Shown one piece after another: positions 51,335-60,132 of a stretch of 64,000 nucleotides of DNA. Where the stretch lies: contig NZ_AQRA01000001.1 of the NCBI RefSeq assembly GCF_000626715.1, forward strand, positions 620,001 through 684,000. The letters run 5' to 3'. The first letter of the stretch is position 1; every line of letters starts with the position of its first letter. A program made the translations under genes and the position numbers. The stretch comes from Aquimarina atlantica (lineage in GTDB: Bacteria > Bacteroidota > Bacteroidia > Flavobacteriales > Flavobacteriaceae). Below the pieces are notes generated by a model. It searched no databases and was not told the origin of the DNA. It worked only from the letters and a program-made list of their open reading frames with translations.

Positions 51335-51967
51335 ATGAATAGCATTAAGGAAAAACTATGGATACAGATTTTTATCATATATACCCGATATATGATCGGT
51401 GGGGCATTTGTTTTTGCCAGTCTTATCAAAATTAAGGGAAAACGATTTACATCTCTAAGCGGAGCATCAGAACCTATTGATACCGCCTGGCATTTTTTTG
51501 AAACCATGTATCAATCTGGATTGTATTGGAAATTTATTGGTATTGGTCAACTTATCGCAGGTGGTTTACTCATGACCCAAAGATATGCAAAACTGGGAGC
51601 GCTACTTAATCTCCCCATAATCACTAATGTATTTATAATCACATTATCCTATTACTTTGCCTACACGCCTGTGGTTACAGGATTAATGTTATTCGCAAAT
51701 ATACTACTGATTATATGGGATTGGAATGAGCTAAAGGTTATAATCAACCTCCCTCCTATATTTCACAAAAAGAAAAGGTTTGAAAAAGATAAAACCTGGG
51801 AAATAACTGGGATCACCTTATTCCTGTTCACTTTTATCTATAGATTACTAGTTGACGGTTATGACCCTTTCTTTTGGGCTGGAGTTTGTTTTTTGGTGGG
51901 TATTACTGGATTAATCATTGGTCTAAAAAGAAAACGAATCTATTATCCTAAAGAGAATATCTCGTAA
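51335..51967 (+). CDS. DoxX-family membrane protein
   Basis: A 210-residue membrane protein with five to six hydrophobic segments. The first half fits DoxX: YTRYMIGGAFVFASLIKIKGKRF, then WHFFETMYQSGLYWKFIGIGQLIAGGLLM and LPIITNVFIITLSYYFAYTP. DoxX proteins take part in thiosulfate:quinone oxidoreduction or oxidative stress complexes. The C-terminal 60 residues add two more helices. It ends the reductase-DinB-DoxX unit. Confidence 0.82.
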   Translation: MNSIKEKLWIQIFIIYTRYMIGGAFVFASLIKIKGKRFTSLSGASEPIDTAWHFFETMYQSGLYWKFIGIGQLIAGGLLMTQRYAKLGALLNLPIITNVFIITLSYYFAYTPVVTGLMLFANILLIIWDWNELKVIINLPPIFHKKKRFEKDKTWEITGITLFLFTFIYRLLVDGYDPFFWAGVCFLVGITGLIIGLKRKRIYYPKENIS

Positions 51968-51997
51968 AATAATACATTTCTAAAATGAATGGATTAA

Positions 51998-52240
51998 ACC
52001 GGGCCTTTCTGAAGGTTTGTTTACTTATTTTGATGGTTATATTAGGTTTAGAAAAGCCCGGTCGATACTAATAATAAGTTTTTAGCATTGAAATGCACCA
52101 CCTTGAGTCTATCGAAAGGTCGATACAAAATTCTTAATAGAATTTCACTCAAACTGACGTATTTCAGATGAATCGAACTCAGGTTAATACATAGCAAACC
52201 CAAATTCTGCATAAGAAAATCTATTGCACAATCCGGGTTA
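51998..52240. repeat. Intergenic repeat fragments
   Basis: accgggccttt (51998) pairs with aaaagcccggt (52052-52062) over a long loop. Around 52115-52188 are decayed pieces of the family 1/2 elements (atcgaaaggtcgatac; actgacgt; right end tcgaactcaggttaat at 52173-52188). 52204-52240 holds an end related to 45233 (attgcacaatccgggtt). Confidence 0.5.
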
Positions 52241-52244
52241 AAGC

Positions 52245-52589
52245 TTACTTGAGTCGTTTTTTTATACTACTCATTTTCTTATTCAGTTTTAAAATTTCTT
52301 TCATAAGATGCACATTTTCGATCGCTCTATATGAAGATGGCCCTGGTGGTACTGGTGGCGGTCCCGTTGGTGGTAATCCTCCATCAGGTCCATAAAACTG
52401 AGGTTTAAATTTAATCAGGATATCAATTAGTAATTGCGGATCTTTTTCAAGATCTATAATAGGTCCATGCTTTTTTATCACATCCCTTATAATTTTTTCC
52501 TGATTCTTTACAGAAACAATAAGGTTCTTGTCTCGTATATGCGATAATCTGGAACCTTCGGTTTTTAAGTTTTTGATTTTTTTTGTCAT
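52245..52589 (-). CDS. Small protein with Pro-rich tract, possible hydroxylase/glycosyltransferase substrate
   Basis: A 114-residue cytoplasmic protein. Residues 1-65 are charged and helical; residues 68-84 form a Pro-rich tract (LPPTGPPPVPPGPSS region, nine prolines plus Ser/Thr/Gly); residues 85-114 are a basic helical tail. It starts at MTKKIKNLK; an upstream frame is less likely. It follows a prolyl-hydroxylase-type gene after 22 bases and a GlcNAc-transferase-type gene, and I know of no assigned function. The tract is the natural candidate for hydroxylation and glycosylation by its neighbours, which is inference. Confidence 0.7.
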   Translation of the reverse strand: MTKKIKNLKTEGSRLSHIRDKNLIVSVKNQEKIIRDVIKKHGPIIDLEKDPQLLIDILIKFKPQFYGPDGGLPPTGPPPVPPGPSSYRAIENVHLMKEILKLNKKMSSIKKRLK

Positions 52590-52611
52590 ATGCGTTTCAA
52601 TTTTAGAGTTT

Positions 52612-53208
52612 TTATCGTATTGCTTTTTGTCTTTCCCAGGTAACCAATGTTGTTTTTTTACCATTAATAATGGGTAATCCTGCATGCAACATATCATAAT
52701 TACAATTTCCGTCTGGCAGCAAATTATCCCAGACCAATAACCTTCCTTGTTTTGGTTTAACTTTAATATCTAAATTTTTAAAATGTGTCGCACCTCCTTT
52801 TTTAGGTGTATTGAGGTATAACAAATAGGTTTTCTTTCGTTCTCCGGCATAATGTTCACCCCAGGCCCCACTATCATAGTGATAATCAAACTTACCGTGT
52901 TTGGCATATTTTGTGGCTTGCCATTGCTCTAGCTTATTCGGTTCTACATCAAATAGTGATGTAATATCTTCCTCAATTTTCTTTACCACTCCTATAAGTA
53001 TATCAGTAAATAATTCCTGATCTGCACTTTTACTAATCCGGGTATTGCTAAGATGGCTCTTATACCTCCTTGGATCTATTACTGCACTACGTTTCCAAAA
53101 AGAATATTCGAGTTCTTCTAATATTGTTACACACATCGATGCAGGTACAAAACCATCAATACACACAATTTTATCTTTTTCTAATATTTTAGCTACAGAT
53201 TGCTTCAT
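52612..53208 (-). CDS. 2-oxoglutarate/Fe(II) oxygenase, prolyl 4-hydroxylase type
   Basis: A 198-residue enzyme of the P4Hc family. The iron ligands are H110-x-D112 (FDYHYDSGAWG) and H175 (MLHAGLPI), and K185 (NGKKTTLVTW) is positioned to bind 2-oxoglutarate. The GGATHFKNL strand and the RLLVWDNLLPDG loop match bacterial prolyl hydroxylases, relatives of Dictyostelium PhyA (Skp1) and Pseudomonas PPHD (EF-Tu). It overlaps the transferase gene by 20 bases and precedes the Pro-rich gene by 22 bases, so all three form one operon. Confidence 0.87.
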   Translation of the reverse strand: MKQSVAKILEKDKIVCIDGFVPASMCVTILEELEYSFWKRSAVIDPRRYKSHLSNTRISKSADQELFTDILIGVVKKIEEDITSLFDVEPNKLEQWQATKYAKHGKFDYHYDSGAWGEHYAGERKKTYLLYLNTPKKGGATHFKNLDIKVKPKQGRLLVWDNLLPDGNCNYDMLHAGLPIINGKKTTLVTWERQKAIR

Positions 53209-54091
53209 TCTCTATACCATTATCATACAACTTAAGGTCAATATATTTTTCATACTCAATCAAATTTCTATCAGGGCCAAGTATCGTATTAGAAGTCATG
53301 TTGGTTGTATAGATTACTTTCATTTTATTATAAGACACCTCCTCTTGTTTATACCATAAGGTATGATCATCCCAATGTGGTGTTCTTGTTTTTCTATCGT
53401 ATAGATGCCACCCTAAAATAATGTGAGGATGAAACAGGTCGTATCCATATGTATATGCTCTAAGGCTGGTTAAGACTTCGTCTCCAAAAAAGTAAATCTC
53501 TGGATCAAAGTTAATTTCCTCATTAAAGAAGCCATCGGCAAACAAAAAGTGTAATGAGATAAATTGTGCATTAAGTGGTTTTTTAATTTTTTTCCAATGA
53601 GGAATAGGATAGCTCGTTAACTTGGTAAGAAGTCCTTTATCTCGTTCTAGAGGATAAATTTTGAGTGGGTATTTCATTCTTCCATAGGGTTTGTTTTCAG
53701 GATCATAAGAAGGAAGATATGCTGTAATAATTGGTTTCTTTACTCCGTTCTTTTTTAAAGCTTTAAACATTTTTATGGTTTCCTCATCCCAGTTTTTTAT
53801 AAACCTATGATGAGAATCCAGGTATAAAGTATAGGCTTCATTTTTCCATTGTTTCTGAAGCAAATTACGCGCCCAGTTACACCCTTTACTGTCTTTATAG
53901 TGAATATCAATAATTTCGACATTACCGTAGTCAAAAACTTCTTTTTTAAGTTGTTCTTTTTTCCCATGTTGCCATGCTATTACAATTCTTAATCTTTCGG
54001 CATGCTTGGCTTTTTTATTAAGATCAATTACTGTGTTAGACAGCTCTTTATCACGATAGGCAGGTATTTGTATGTATATCTTTTCGAGCAT
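53189..54091 (-). CDS. GlcNAc transferase, GT60/PF11397 type
   Basis: A 300-residue cytoplasmic glycosyltransferase starting at MLEKIYIQIPAYRD. It has the family-typical QIPAYRDKELSNTV start, CNWARNLLQ, and the metal-binding DSH motif (D92-S-H94 in YLDSHHRFIKNWDEE), then LHFLFADGFF, YFFGDEV and GWHLYDRKTRTPHW. These are hallmarks of Skp1-type GlcNAc transferases, which attach GlcNAc to hydroxyproline in eukaryotes. In this operon it is upstream of, and overlaps, the prolyl hydroxylase gene, so a hydroxyproline acceptor is plausible. The family is strong; the acceptor is inference. Confidence 0.87.
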   Translation of the reverse strand: MLEKIYIQIPAYRDKELSNTVIDLNKKAKHAERLRIVIAWQHGKKEQLKKEVFDYGNVEIIDIHYKDSKGCNWARNLLQKQWKNEAYTLYLDSHHRFIKNWDEETIKMFKALKKNGVKKPIITAYLPSYDPENKPYGRMKYPLKIYPLERDKGLLTKLTSYPIPHWKKIKKPLNAQFISLHFLFADGFFNEEINFDPEIYFFGDEVLTSLRAYTYGYDLFHPHIILGWHLYDRKTRTPHWDDHTLWYKQEEVSYNKMKVIYTTNMTSNTILGPDRNLIEYEKYIDLKLYDNGIENEAICS

Positions 54092-54314
54092 TATTATTTG
54101 CTTTTTAGTTATACGTTGTATCGCTATACTTGTCTGTACAACCAAATTTTTATCAAGATACAATGGCTTCGCCTCTCAAAAAAGGGGGATTTACCTATTA
54201 ATAGTGAGTGGTTTACCCTTTTCGGAAAACACTTTTTGGTATGTATTATTCTTTAGTATATTGCAAGTGCATCGTTTTTAACTCAAAAAGACTGTCGGTT
54301 TAGGCATTTTTCAA

Positions 54315-54875
54315 ATGATTAGGATCAATCAAGAATTATTAGATTTTTTTTCGCAATTATCAGAGTCTTCAGTACATACTATAGTAAAGGAGAAGGTGTT
54401 TTCTTCCAAAGAAAAAATTATTATACAAGGAAAATATGTACCTTCTATCTTCATTGTAAAAAGTGGCATAGTAAAATGTTATGTAAACGAAGATAATGGT
54501 AGAGATTTTATCCAGGAGTTTTTTAGCACTGGTGAGATCCTGGGAGAATTAGAAGTCTTTAATGATATTATTAGTTTTTGTAATGCAGAAGCAATAACCG
54601 AAGTTACTGGATATGAGATTGATGCTAAAGATTTCTATACGCTACTAGAAAATCACCCAAAACTTAATTTACTACTTCTAAAAGCATTAGCCAATAAAGT
54701 AAGAGATACTGCGATTAGAGCTTCTCAACAACAATCCTATCCCATAGCATATAATCTTAAAAAATTAATGAAATTTTCTTCTGATGAGGCCATGGCTTTT
54801 TCTAAACAAGACATAGCCGACTATTTAGGAATAACCCTACGTAGTCTTAATAGAGCTCTACATGAGATATCTTAA
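54315..54875 (+). CDS. Crp/Fnr-family transcriptional regulator
   Basis: A 186-residue regulator. The N-terminal cyclic-nucleotide-binding-like domain (about residues 20-120) has IIIQGKYVPSIFIVKSGIVKC and EFFSTGEILGELEVF; the C-terminal HTH (about 150-186) shows FSKQDIADYLGITLRSLNRALHEI. No Cys cluster for an iron-sulfur centre is present, so it is not Fnr-like. It lies 87 bases upstream of the membrane AraC gene on the same strand; together they may control the receptor at 56254. Confidence 0.88.
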   Translation: MIRINQELLDFFSQLSESSVHTIVKEKVFSSKEKIIIQGKYVPSIFIVKSGIVKCYVNEDNGRDFIQEFFSTGEILGELEVFNDIISFCNAEAITEVTGYEIDAKDFYTLLENHPKLNLLLLKALANKVRDTAIRASQQQSYPIAYNLKKLMKFSSDEAMAFSKQDIADYLGITLRSLNRALHEIS

Positions 54876-54962
54876 TATAGTTAGTATATTTGATGAAATT
54901 ATGAGAATCCTGTATAGAAAACAATATAGCATCAAAGGTAAACACAAGTATTAAATTATTAA

Positions 54963-56105
54963 ATGGATAACTACGCTATTCTTAGCATCATAAGCCTGAT
55001 GATTGTTTTTATATCATCACTTTTTGCCATCTTCTTATTAACCGTAAAAACTAAAAACAAAACCAGTAATCGGCTTATTGCTGCTTTTCTCATTCTTGTG
55101 GCTATCGATATCAGCTCTTTTTTCTATCATCGATTTATAGATATGCCCTTAACACTAGAAATGATACGTATGGATCTTCCGTTTTTTTCTAGTCCTGTGC
55201 TTTATCTTTTTGTCTTATCGGTTATCTATGTTGATTTTAAGCTGAAACCAAAACATCTGTTACATGGTATTCCTTTTGTGATAAATACCTTGATAGTGAC
55301 TCCCAGGTTTTATTTGGTAAACTCAGAAGCCAAGCTTTCTTTTTTGAATAATTATTTGCTAACTCCAGAATCTATTTCCACTTTGATTATTGGTCATATT
55401 CAGGTTGTAGCATATATCATCGCCATTTTTGTCGTCTTAAAAAAATCTAAGAAAGTAATGCTGGAAAACTACTCTAATGCAACCACAGCAAAACATAAAT
55501 GGTTGTTTCAGTTAAACGTTATTTCTAGCTTTATCTTTATTGTTAGTACTTCTAAAACGATATTTAAGTTTTATAATGATGATTTCCAAACCATAAATAT
55601 TGCCAGAATTATTGTTGTGTTTCTGGTTTTGTGTTTTATATGTTGGTTAATTTTAAAAGCATTGTATGATCCGGGAATTTTTAGAGGAATTGATTCTAAA
55701 TTACTCCCGGTAGAAAATATGATCGCCAAGAATGAAAGCGTGATCAATCTCCCAGATGATAAAGGAATTCAGGATCAAATACAGCAATTAAAAGCGCATA
55801 TGATCGACAAAAAACCGTATCTGAATCCTACACTTACGATACAAAACTTAGCAGATGACCTACAACTACCTGTTAGAGAAGTATCGATTCTGATCAACCA
55901 TCACCTGGATCAGCATTTTTTTGATTTTGTAAACGAATATCGCATTCAACATGCAATGGATATTTTAAAAGATCTTACTAAAAAACAGCTAACTGTTCTC
56001 GAAATTTTATACGAAGTTGGTTTTAATTCTAAATCTTCATTCAATACTTCTTTTAAAAAATACGCTGGCGTTACTCCTACTCAATACAGAAAAAACAACT
56101 CATAA
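54963..56105 (+). CDS. Membrane-embedded AraC-family regulator
   Basis: A 380-residue regulator with about seven transmembrane helices (residues 5-240, for example ISLMIVFISSLFAIFLLTV, IGHIQVVAYIIAIFVVL and IARIIVVFLVLCFICWLIL) and a C-terminal AraC HTH (about 270-378): LQLPVREVSILINHHLDQHFFD and VLEILYEVGFNSKSSFNTSFKKYAGVTP. It is analogous to the regulator at 16686. It sits between the Crp gene and the outer-membrane receptor gene, so a role in controlling that receptor is plausible. Confidence 0.88.
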   Translation: MDNYAILSIISLMIVFISSLFAIFLLTVKTKNKTSNRLIAAFLILVAIDISSFFYHRFIDMPLTLEMIRMDLPFFSSPVLYLFVLSVIYVDFKLKPKHLLHGIPFVINTLIVTPRFYLVNSEAKLSFLNNYLLTPESISTLIIGHIQVVAYIIAIFVVLKKSKKVMLENYSNATTAKHKWLFQLNVISSFIFIVSTSKTIFKFYNDDFQTINIARIIVVFLVLCFICWLILKALYDPGIFRGIDSKLLPVENMIAKNESVINLPDDKGIQDQIQQLKAHMIDKKPYLNPTLTIQNLADDLQLPVREVSILINHHLDQHFFDFVNEYRIQHAMDILKDLTKKQLTVLEILYEVGFNSKSSFNTSFKKYAGVTPTQYRKNNS

Positions 56106-56253
56106 TCAAGCTCTTGCAAAAAGTCGAACGTTTAGCTGTAAAAAGTCGAACGCATTTTTAGGGATCAAAAGCGTTCGATTATTTTAATCGGTCGCACAGA
56201 TTGTATTCAAAAATGATATTTGCTTCATAATTAATCTTAAATATAAAATTGTG

Positions 56254-58638
56254 ATGCGATCTATCTTTATTTCTTTATTGTTTTTATGTCCCTTATTATG
56301 CTTTTCTCAACTAGAAATCAAAGGAACAGTAATTAGTACAACAGAAACCATAGCTTTTGCTAATGTTATTTTATCAACCCCAGGATCCGACGGGACAGTA
56401 ATTACGGGAGCAATTACAGATGAAAATGGAAACTTTACGATATCTGCAAAAGAAGGAACCTATACTCTTTCAATACGTTTTATGGGATATACCGAATGGC
56501 AGAAAGATATTGCACTGGATAATCATATAGACTTGGGGACTATTACCCTCGAGAGTAGCACTACCAGTCTTGACGAAGTAGTGATTACCAAAACCAAAAA
56601 AGTAATCGAGCGTAAACCTGATCGTTTGGTGTTTAATGTAGAAAATAGTATCGCAGCTAGTGGCGGAGATGCTTTAGATGCGCTTAAAATTGCACCAGGG
56701 GTTACCATCCAGAATAATACTTTGAGTATGATTGGTAGAGGGGCATCACGGGTAATGGTAGACGGAAGAATATTACAGTTATCCGGAGAAGAACTAATAG
56801 ACTTTTTAAATGCTATAGCAGCAAGTGATATTAAGAAAATAGAGATCATTACCAACCCACCAGCTAAATATGAAGCTGCCGGGAACGGTGGACTTATTAA
56901 TATTGTGTACAAAAAAGGAGCACGTAACTCCTGGAAAAATACCACTACCCTGGCCTACAATCAGAATACATACAATTTTACTACACTACGTAACAACTTT
57001 TTCTACAACAAAAACAAATTACGATTTTCTGTAACTGCCAATGGTACTAAAGGAAATAATAGAGAAATCGAAGAAGTAGATGTGTATTATCCCAATGGCC
57101 CATGGGTGTTGGATATGGATAATAAAGCAAATAAAGACAATATATCAGGTCGTTTATCAATAGATTATGACATTACCGATAATATCGTCATAGGAGCACA
57201 ATACCTGGGTAATCAAAATACTCCCGATAATACTGTACAATCCACTACTCAAATTTTTAATGCAACCAACCAACTGGATTCTATATTAGATAATACAGGT
57301 TTCTTTGATAGAAAAGTAAAGAGCCATTTGTATAACCTGCATATGATTACTACACTAGATACTCTAGACAGAAAGATTTCTTTTGATATTGATTATTTTG
57401 ATTATGATAATACTCTGAAACAAGACAATGTGGTAAATACGTTCTTACCCAATGGCGAATTGGTTGGGATAAACTATGCAGCTATGAATCTATCGGATCA
57501 ACGTATTGATAATTTTAGTGCAAAAATAGATGTTGAACACCCTTTTCCTTCTGTTAATGTATCATATGGTGGTAAGCTTAGTTTTATCAAAACCATAAAT
57601 GGATTACAAAATTTTACGACAGAGACAGGTACTCCGGTTTTTGACCCTATATCTTCTAATCAATTTGAATACACAGAAAATATTCAGGCGTTATATGTAA
57701 ATGCTTCTAAGAAGATCAACGACAAATGGGAGTTTCAATTGGGGCTACGAGTAGAGAATACATTTACCGAAGGATTTTCGGAAACTTTAAACCAAACCAA
57801 TACAAACGAATACTTAAAGTTCTTTCCGACAGCATATATATCTTATCAAAAAAATGATAATAACGTATTTTCACTTAATTACGGAAGACGAATTAACCGA
57901 CCTGGGTTTAGAAATTTAAACCCATTCAGAATCTATGTAAACAGTAATAGTTTTTCTGAAGGAAACCCATTTCTACAACCTTCATTTACAGATAGTTTCG
58001 AATTCAATCATACCTACAACAATATACTAACTACCAATGCTTTTCTTAATATTACCTCTGATGGCTTTGGTACTATCTTTACAGCAGATCAGGAAACCGA
58101 AGTACAGGCTGTAATACGAGAAAATTATTACAAAAGTTATAATTGGGGAATTGGTGAAACCTTCTCGTTTAGCAAATTACCCTGGTGGAAAAGCCAAAAC
58201 CAGATATATTTCCTTGGCTATAAAACGGTTATTGATGATGCTATAAATGCTAATGCCGAAGATGGATTTCAGCTTTATCTATCTACAAATAATACTTTTA
58301 CGTTAAGCAAAACCACCAAATTGCAGCTTAACTTCGTATATAATTCTCCACATAAAGCAAACTTGTTCGACATTAGTGAAACCTATAATCTAAATGTGGC
58401 ATTAAAACAAAGTATGCTTAAAGATAAACTACAGCTTTCGGTATTGGTAAATGACATTTTAGATACATCGAGTTATAGTAGACTAGCCTCTGTAGTAAAT
58501 GGTATAGAAACAGTATATGCCCAAAATTATAGTCCTCGATTTGCCAGAATATCACTATCCTATACATTCGGAAATAATAAGATAAAAGGTAAACAAAGAG
58601 GTTTTGGAAATGATGAGGAAAGAAACAGAAGTAACTAA
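56254..58638 (+). CDS. Outer-membrane beta-barrel receptor (CarboxypepD_reg + OMP_b-brl_3 type)
   Basis: A 794-residue outer-membrane protein (ATG at 56254; a GTG codon just before it is also possible). Signal peptide ends near LLCFSQ. The CarboxypepD_reg domain follows (LEIKGTVISTTETIAFANV to about residue 110), then the plug-like segment GGDALDALKIAPGVTIQN, SRVMVDGRILQL and ITNPPAKYEAAGNGGLINI, and the long barrel ending RISLSYTFGNN. It belongs to the same family as the protein at 128-2521. It lies downstream of the Crp and AraC genes. The stop overlaps the convergent Lrp gene by four bases. The substrate is unknown. Confidence 0.88.
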   Translation: MRSIFISLLFLCPLLCFSQLEIKGTVISTTETIAFANVILSTPGSDGTVITGAITDENGNFTISAKEGTYTLSIRFMGYTEWQKDIALDNHIDLGTITLESSTTSLDEVVITKTKKVIERKPDRLVFNVENSIAASGGDALDALKIAPGVTIQNNTLSMIGRGASRVMVDGRILQLSGEELIDFLNAIAASDIKKIEIITNPPAKYEAAGNGGLINIVYKKGARNSWKNTTTLAYNQNTYNFTTLRNNFFYNKNKLRFSVTANGTKGNNREIEEVDVYYPNGPWVLDMDNKANKDNISGRLSIDYDITDNIVIGAQYLGNQNTPDNTVQSTTQIFNATNQLDSILDNTGFFDRKVKSHLYNLHMITTLDTLDRKISFDIDYFDYDNTLKQDNVVNTFLPNGELVGINYAAMNLSDQRIDNFSAKIDVEHPFPSVNVSYGGKLSFIKTINGLQNFTTETGTPVFDPISSNQFEYTENIQALYVNASKKINDKWEFQLGLRVENTFTEGFSETLNQTNTNEYLKFFPTAYISYQKNDNNVFSLNYGRRINRPGFRNLNPFRIYVNSNSFSEGNPFLQPSFTDSFEFNHTYNNILTTNAFLNITSDGFGTIFTADQETEVQAVIRENYYKSYNWGIGETFSFSKLPWWKSQNQIYFLGYKTVIDDAINANAEDGFQLYLSTNNTFTLSKTTKLQLNFVYNSPHKANLFDISETYNLNVALKQSMLKDKLQLSVLVNDILDTSSYSRLASVVNGIETVYAQNYSPRFARISLSYTFGNNKIKGKQRGFGNDEERNRSN

Positions 58639-59093
58639 TGAGAACATCTTCCTATCGCACCATTTTTCATCAACTCATTCAAAATCAATAATGTTGTTGG
58701 ATCCCCATGTTGCGCTAAACGATTGATGACTTCTTCAAGATGTTTACTGTCCTTTACATGAAACTTCATGATTAAACAGTCTTTACCGGTGACTCTGGTG
58801 CATTCTACCATTTCAGGATACGCATCCGCATCCAGGGCATCGGTAAACGACTGAAAATTGATTCTATTTACACTCATCATAATGAATGCTGAAAGAGACC
58901 ATCCCAGTTTAGCTGGGTTTACCTGTGTCGTATATCCGGTGATTACTTCTGTATCTTCCAAACGTTGTACACGCTCTGCTACAGCAGATGGAGAAAGCCC
59001 TACTACTCTACCGATATGAGCAAATGGCAAGCGTGCATTTTCCTGTAATAGCTCTAAAATCTTCCAATCTAAATCGTCTTTCACCATAATCAT
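58635..59093 (-). CDS. Lrp/AsnC-family transcriptional regulator
   Basis: A 152-residue regulator with an N-terminal HTH (LDWKILELLQENARLPFAHIGRVVGLSPSAVAERVQRLED) and a C-terminal RAM/ligand-binding domain (LSAFIMMSVNRI, then ECTRVTGKDCLIMKFHVKDSKHLEEVI). It is divergent from the LysE-type exporter at 59210 with 116 bases between, the classic arrangement of an Lrp-type activator and its amino-acid exporter. The start may be the third codon. Confidence 0.9.
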   Translation of the reverse strand: MIMVKDDLDWKILELLQENARLPFAHIGRVVGLSPSAVAERVQRLEDTEVITGYTTQVNPAKLGWSLSAFIMMSVNRINFQSFTDALDADAYPEMVECTRVTGKDCLIMKFHVKDSKHLEEVINRLAQHGDPTTLLILNELMKNGAIGRCSH

Positions 59094-59209
59094 CGGTTTT
59101 TATCCATAATTAACATACTTTCTCCAGAAAAAACAAAGATATACCAATGATTTGTTTTCTTAATCTCCTGTGTTTCATATAATTTTGAATCAAAATTTAA
59201 TACAGTCCT

Positions 59210-59845
59210 ATGTTTGGCATTCTTAATTTTGGAACCTTTATTTTGGCAGGAATACTGCTTAACCTCACACCTGGAGCAGATACTATGTATATTTTAGGAC
59301 GTAGCATTTCGCAAGGGAAAAAATCTGGAGTAATATCTGCTTTGGGGATTTCTTCAGGAGCTCTTTTACATTGTTTTTTTGCTGCACTTGGGTTATCTAT
59401 TTTATTAGCAAAATCTGCTACTGCATTCAGTATTGTTAAATATGCTGGCGCCACTTATCTAATGTATTTGGGAATTAAATCATTATTAACAAAATCAACA
59501 GCTATTGCTGAAGGAATTAAAGAAAAAGAAACAACAAAAAACTACATAAAAGTATATACGTCAGGTGTTTTAACCAATCTACTTAATCCTAAAGTTGCTC
59601 TCTTTTTTTTGGCATTCTTACCACAGTTTATAGATCCTGAATACACCAAAAGTGCCATTCCTTTCTTAATTCTGGGATTAACTTTTGTGACTACAGGTAC
59701 AATATGGTGTATGATACTGGCTTTCTTTTCTGCCAAACTGGCTAACAAGATCAGACAAAACAATAAAGTGAAGTTTTGGATGGATAAAACCACAGGAGTT
59801 CTCTTTATTTTATTAGGAATTCAACTTGCTTTAAGTAAAAAATAG
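59210..59845 (+). CDS. LysE/RhtB-family amino acid exporter
   Basis: A 211-residue inner-membrane transporter with six helices. The N-terminal signature GILLNLTPGADTMYILGRSISQGKKSG, followed by ALGISSGALLH, and the second half with TNLLNPKVALFFLAFLPQFI are typical of LysE/RhtB proteins, which export basic or neutral amino acids or homoserine lactones. The divergent Lrp gene is its likely regulator. The substrate cannot be told. Confidence 0.9.
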   Translation: MFGILNFGTFILAGILLNLTPGADTMYILGRSISQGKKSGVISALGISSGALLHCFFAALGLSILLAKSATAFSIVKYAGATYLMYLGIKSLLTKSTAIAEGIKEKETTKNYIKVYTSGVLTNLLNPKVALFFLAFLPQFIDPEYTKSAIPFLILGLTFVTTGTIWCMILAFFSAKLANKIRQNNKVKFWMDKTTGVLFILLGIQLALSKK

Positions 59846-60132
59846 TACTTCAAATAAGTGTTAAAACCTTATATAACATACTATAAACAATTCTTAAAAA
59901 GAATTAAAAAAAACAAAAAAAAGTAGGGTATCGTATAAGTTAATCGTTGTATAATTAAGAAATCGCATGATTAAGAAAAATAAGCGCTTTTGAGAATAAA
60001 GAGATATATGCTGTTTTCTCATAAGAGTATGTGAACAATTGAAAGATAAATTTACAATTAGTAACAATCACATATATCATCAATAATCAATGCTTTACAC
60101 ACAATCTTAATTATTAACATTAAAGAACTATT

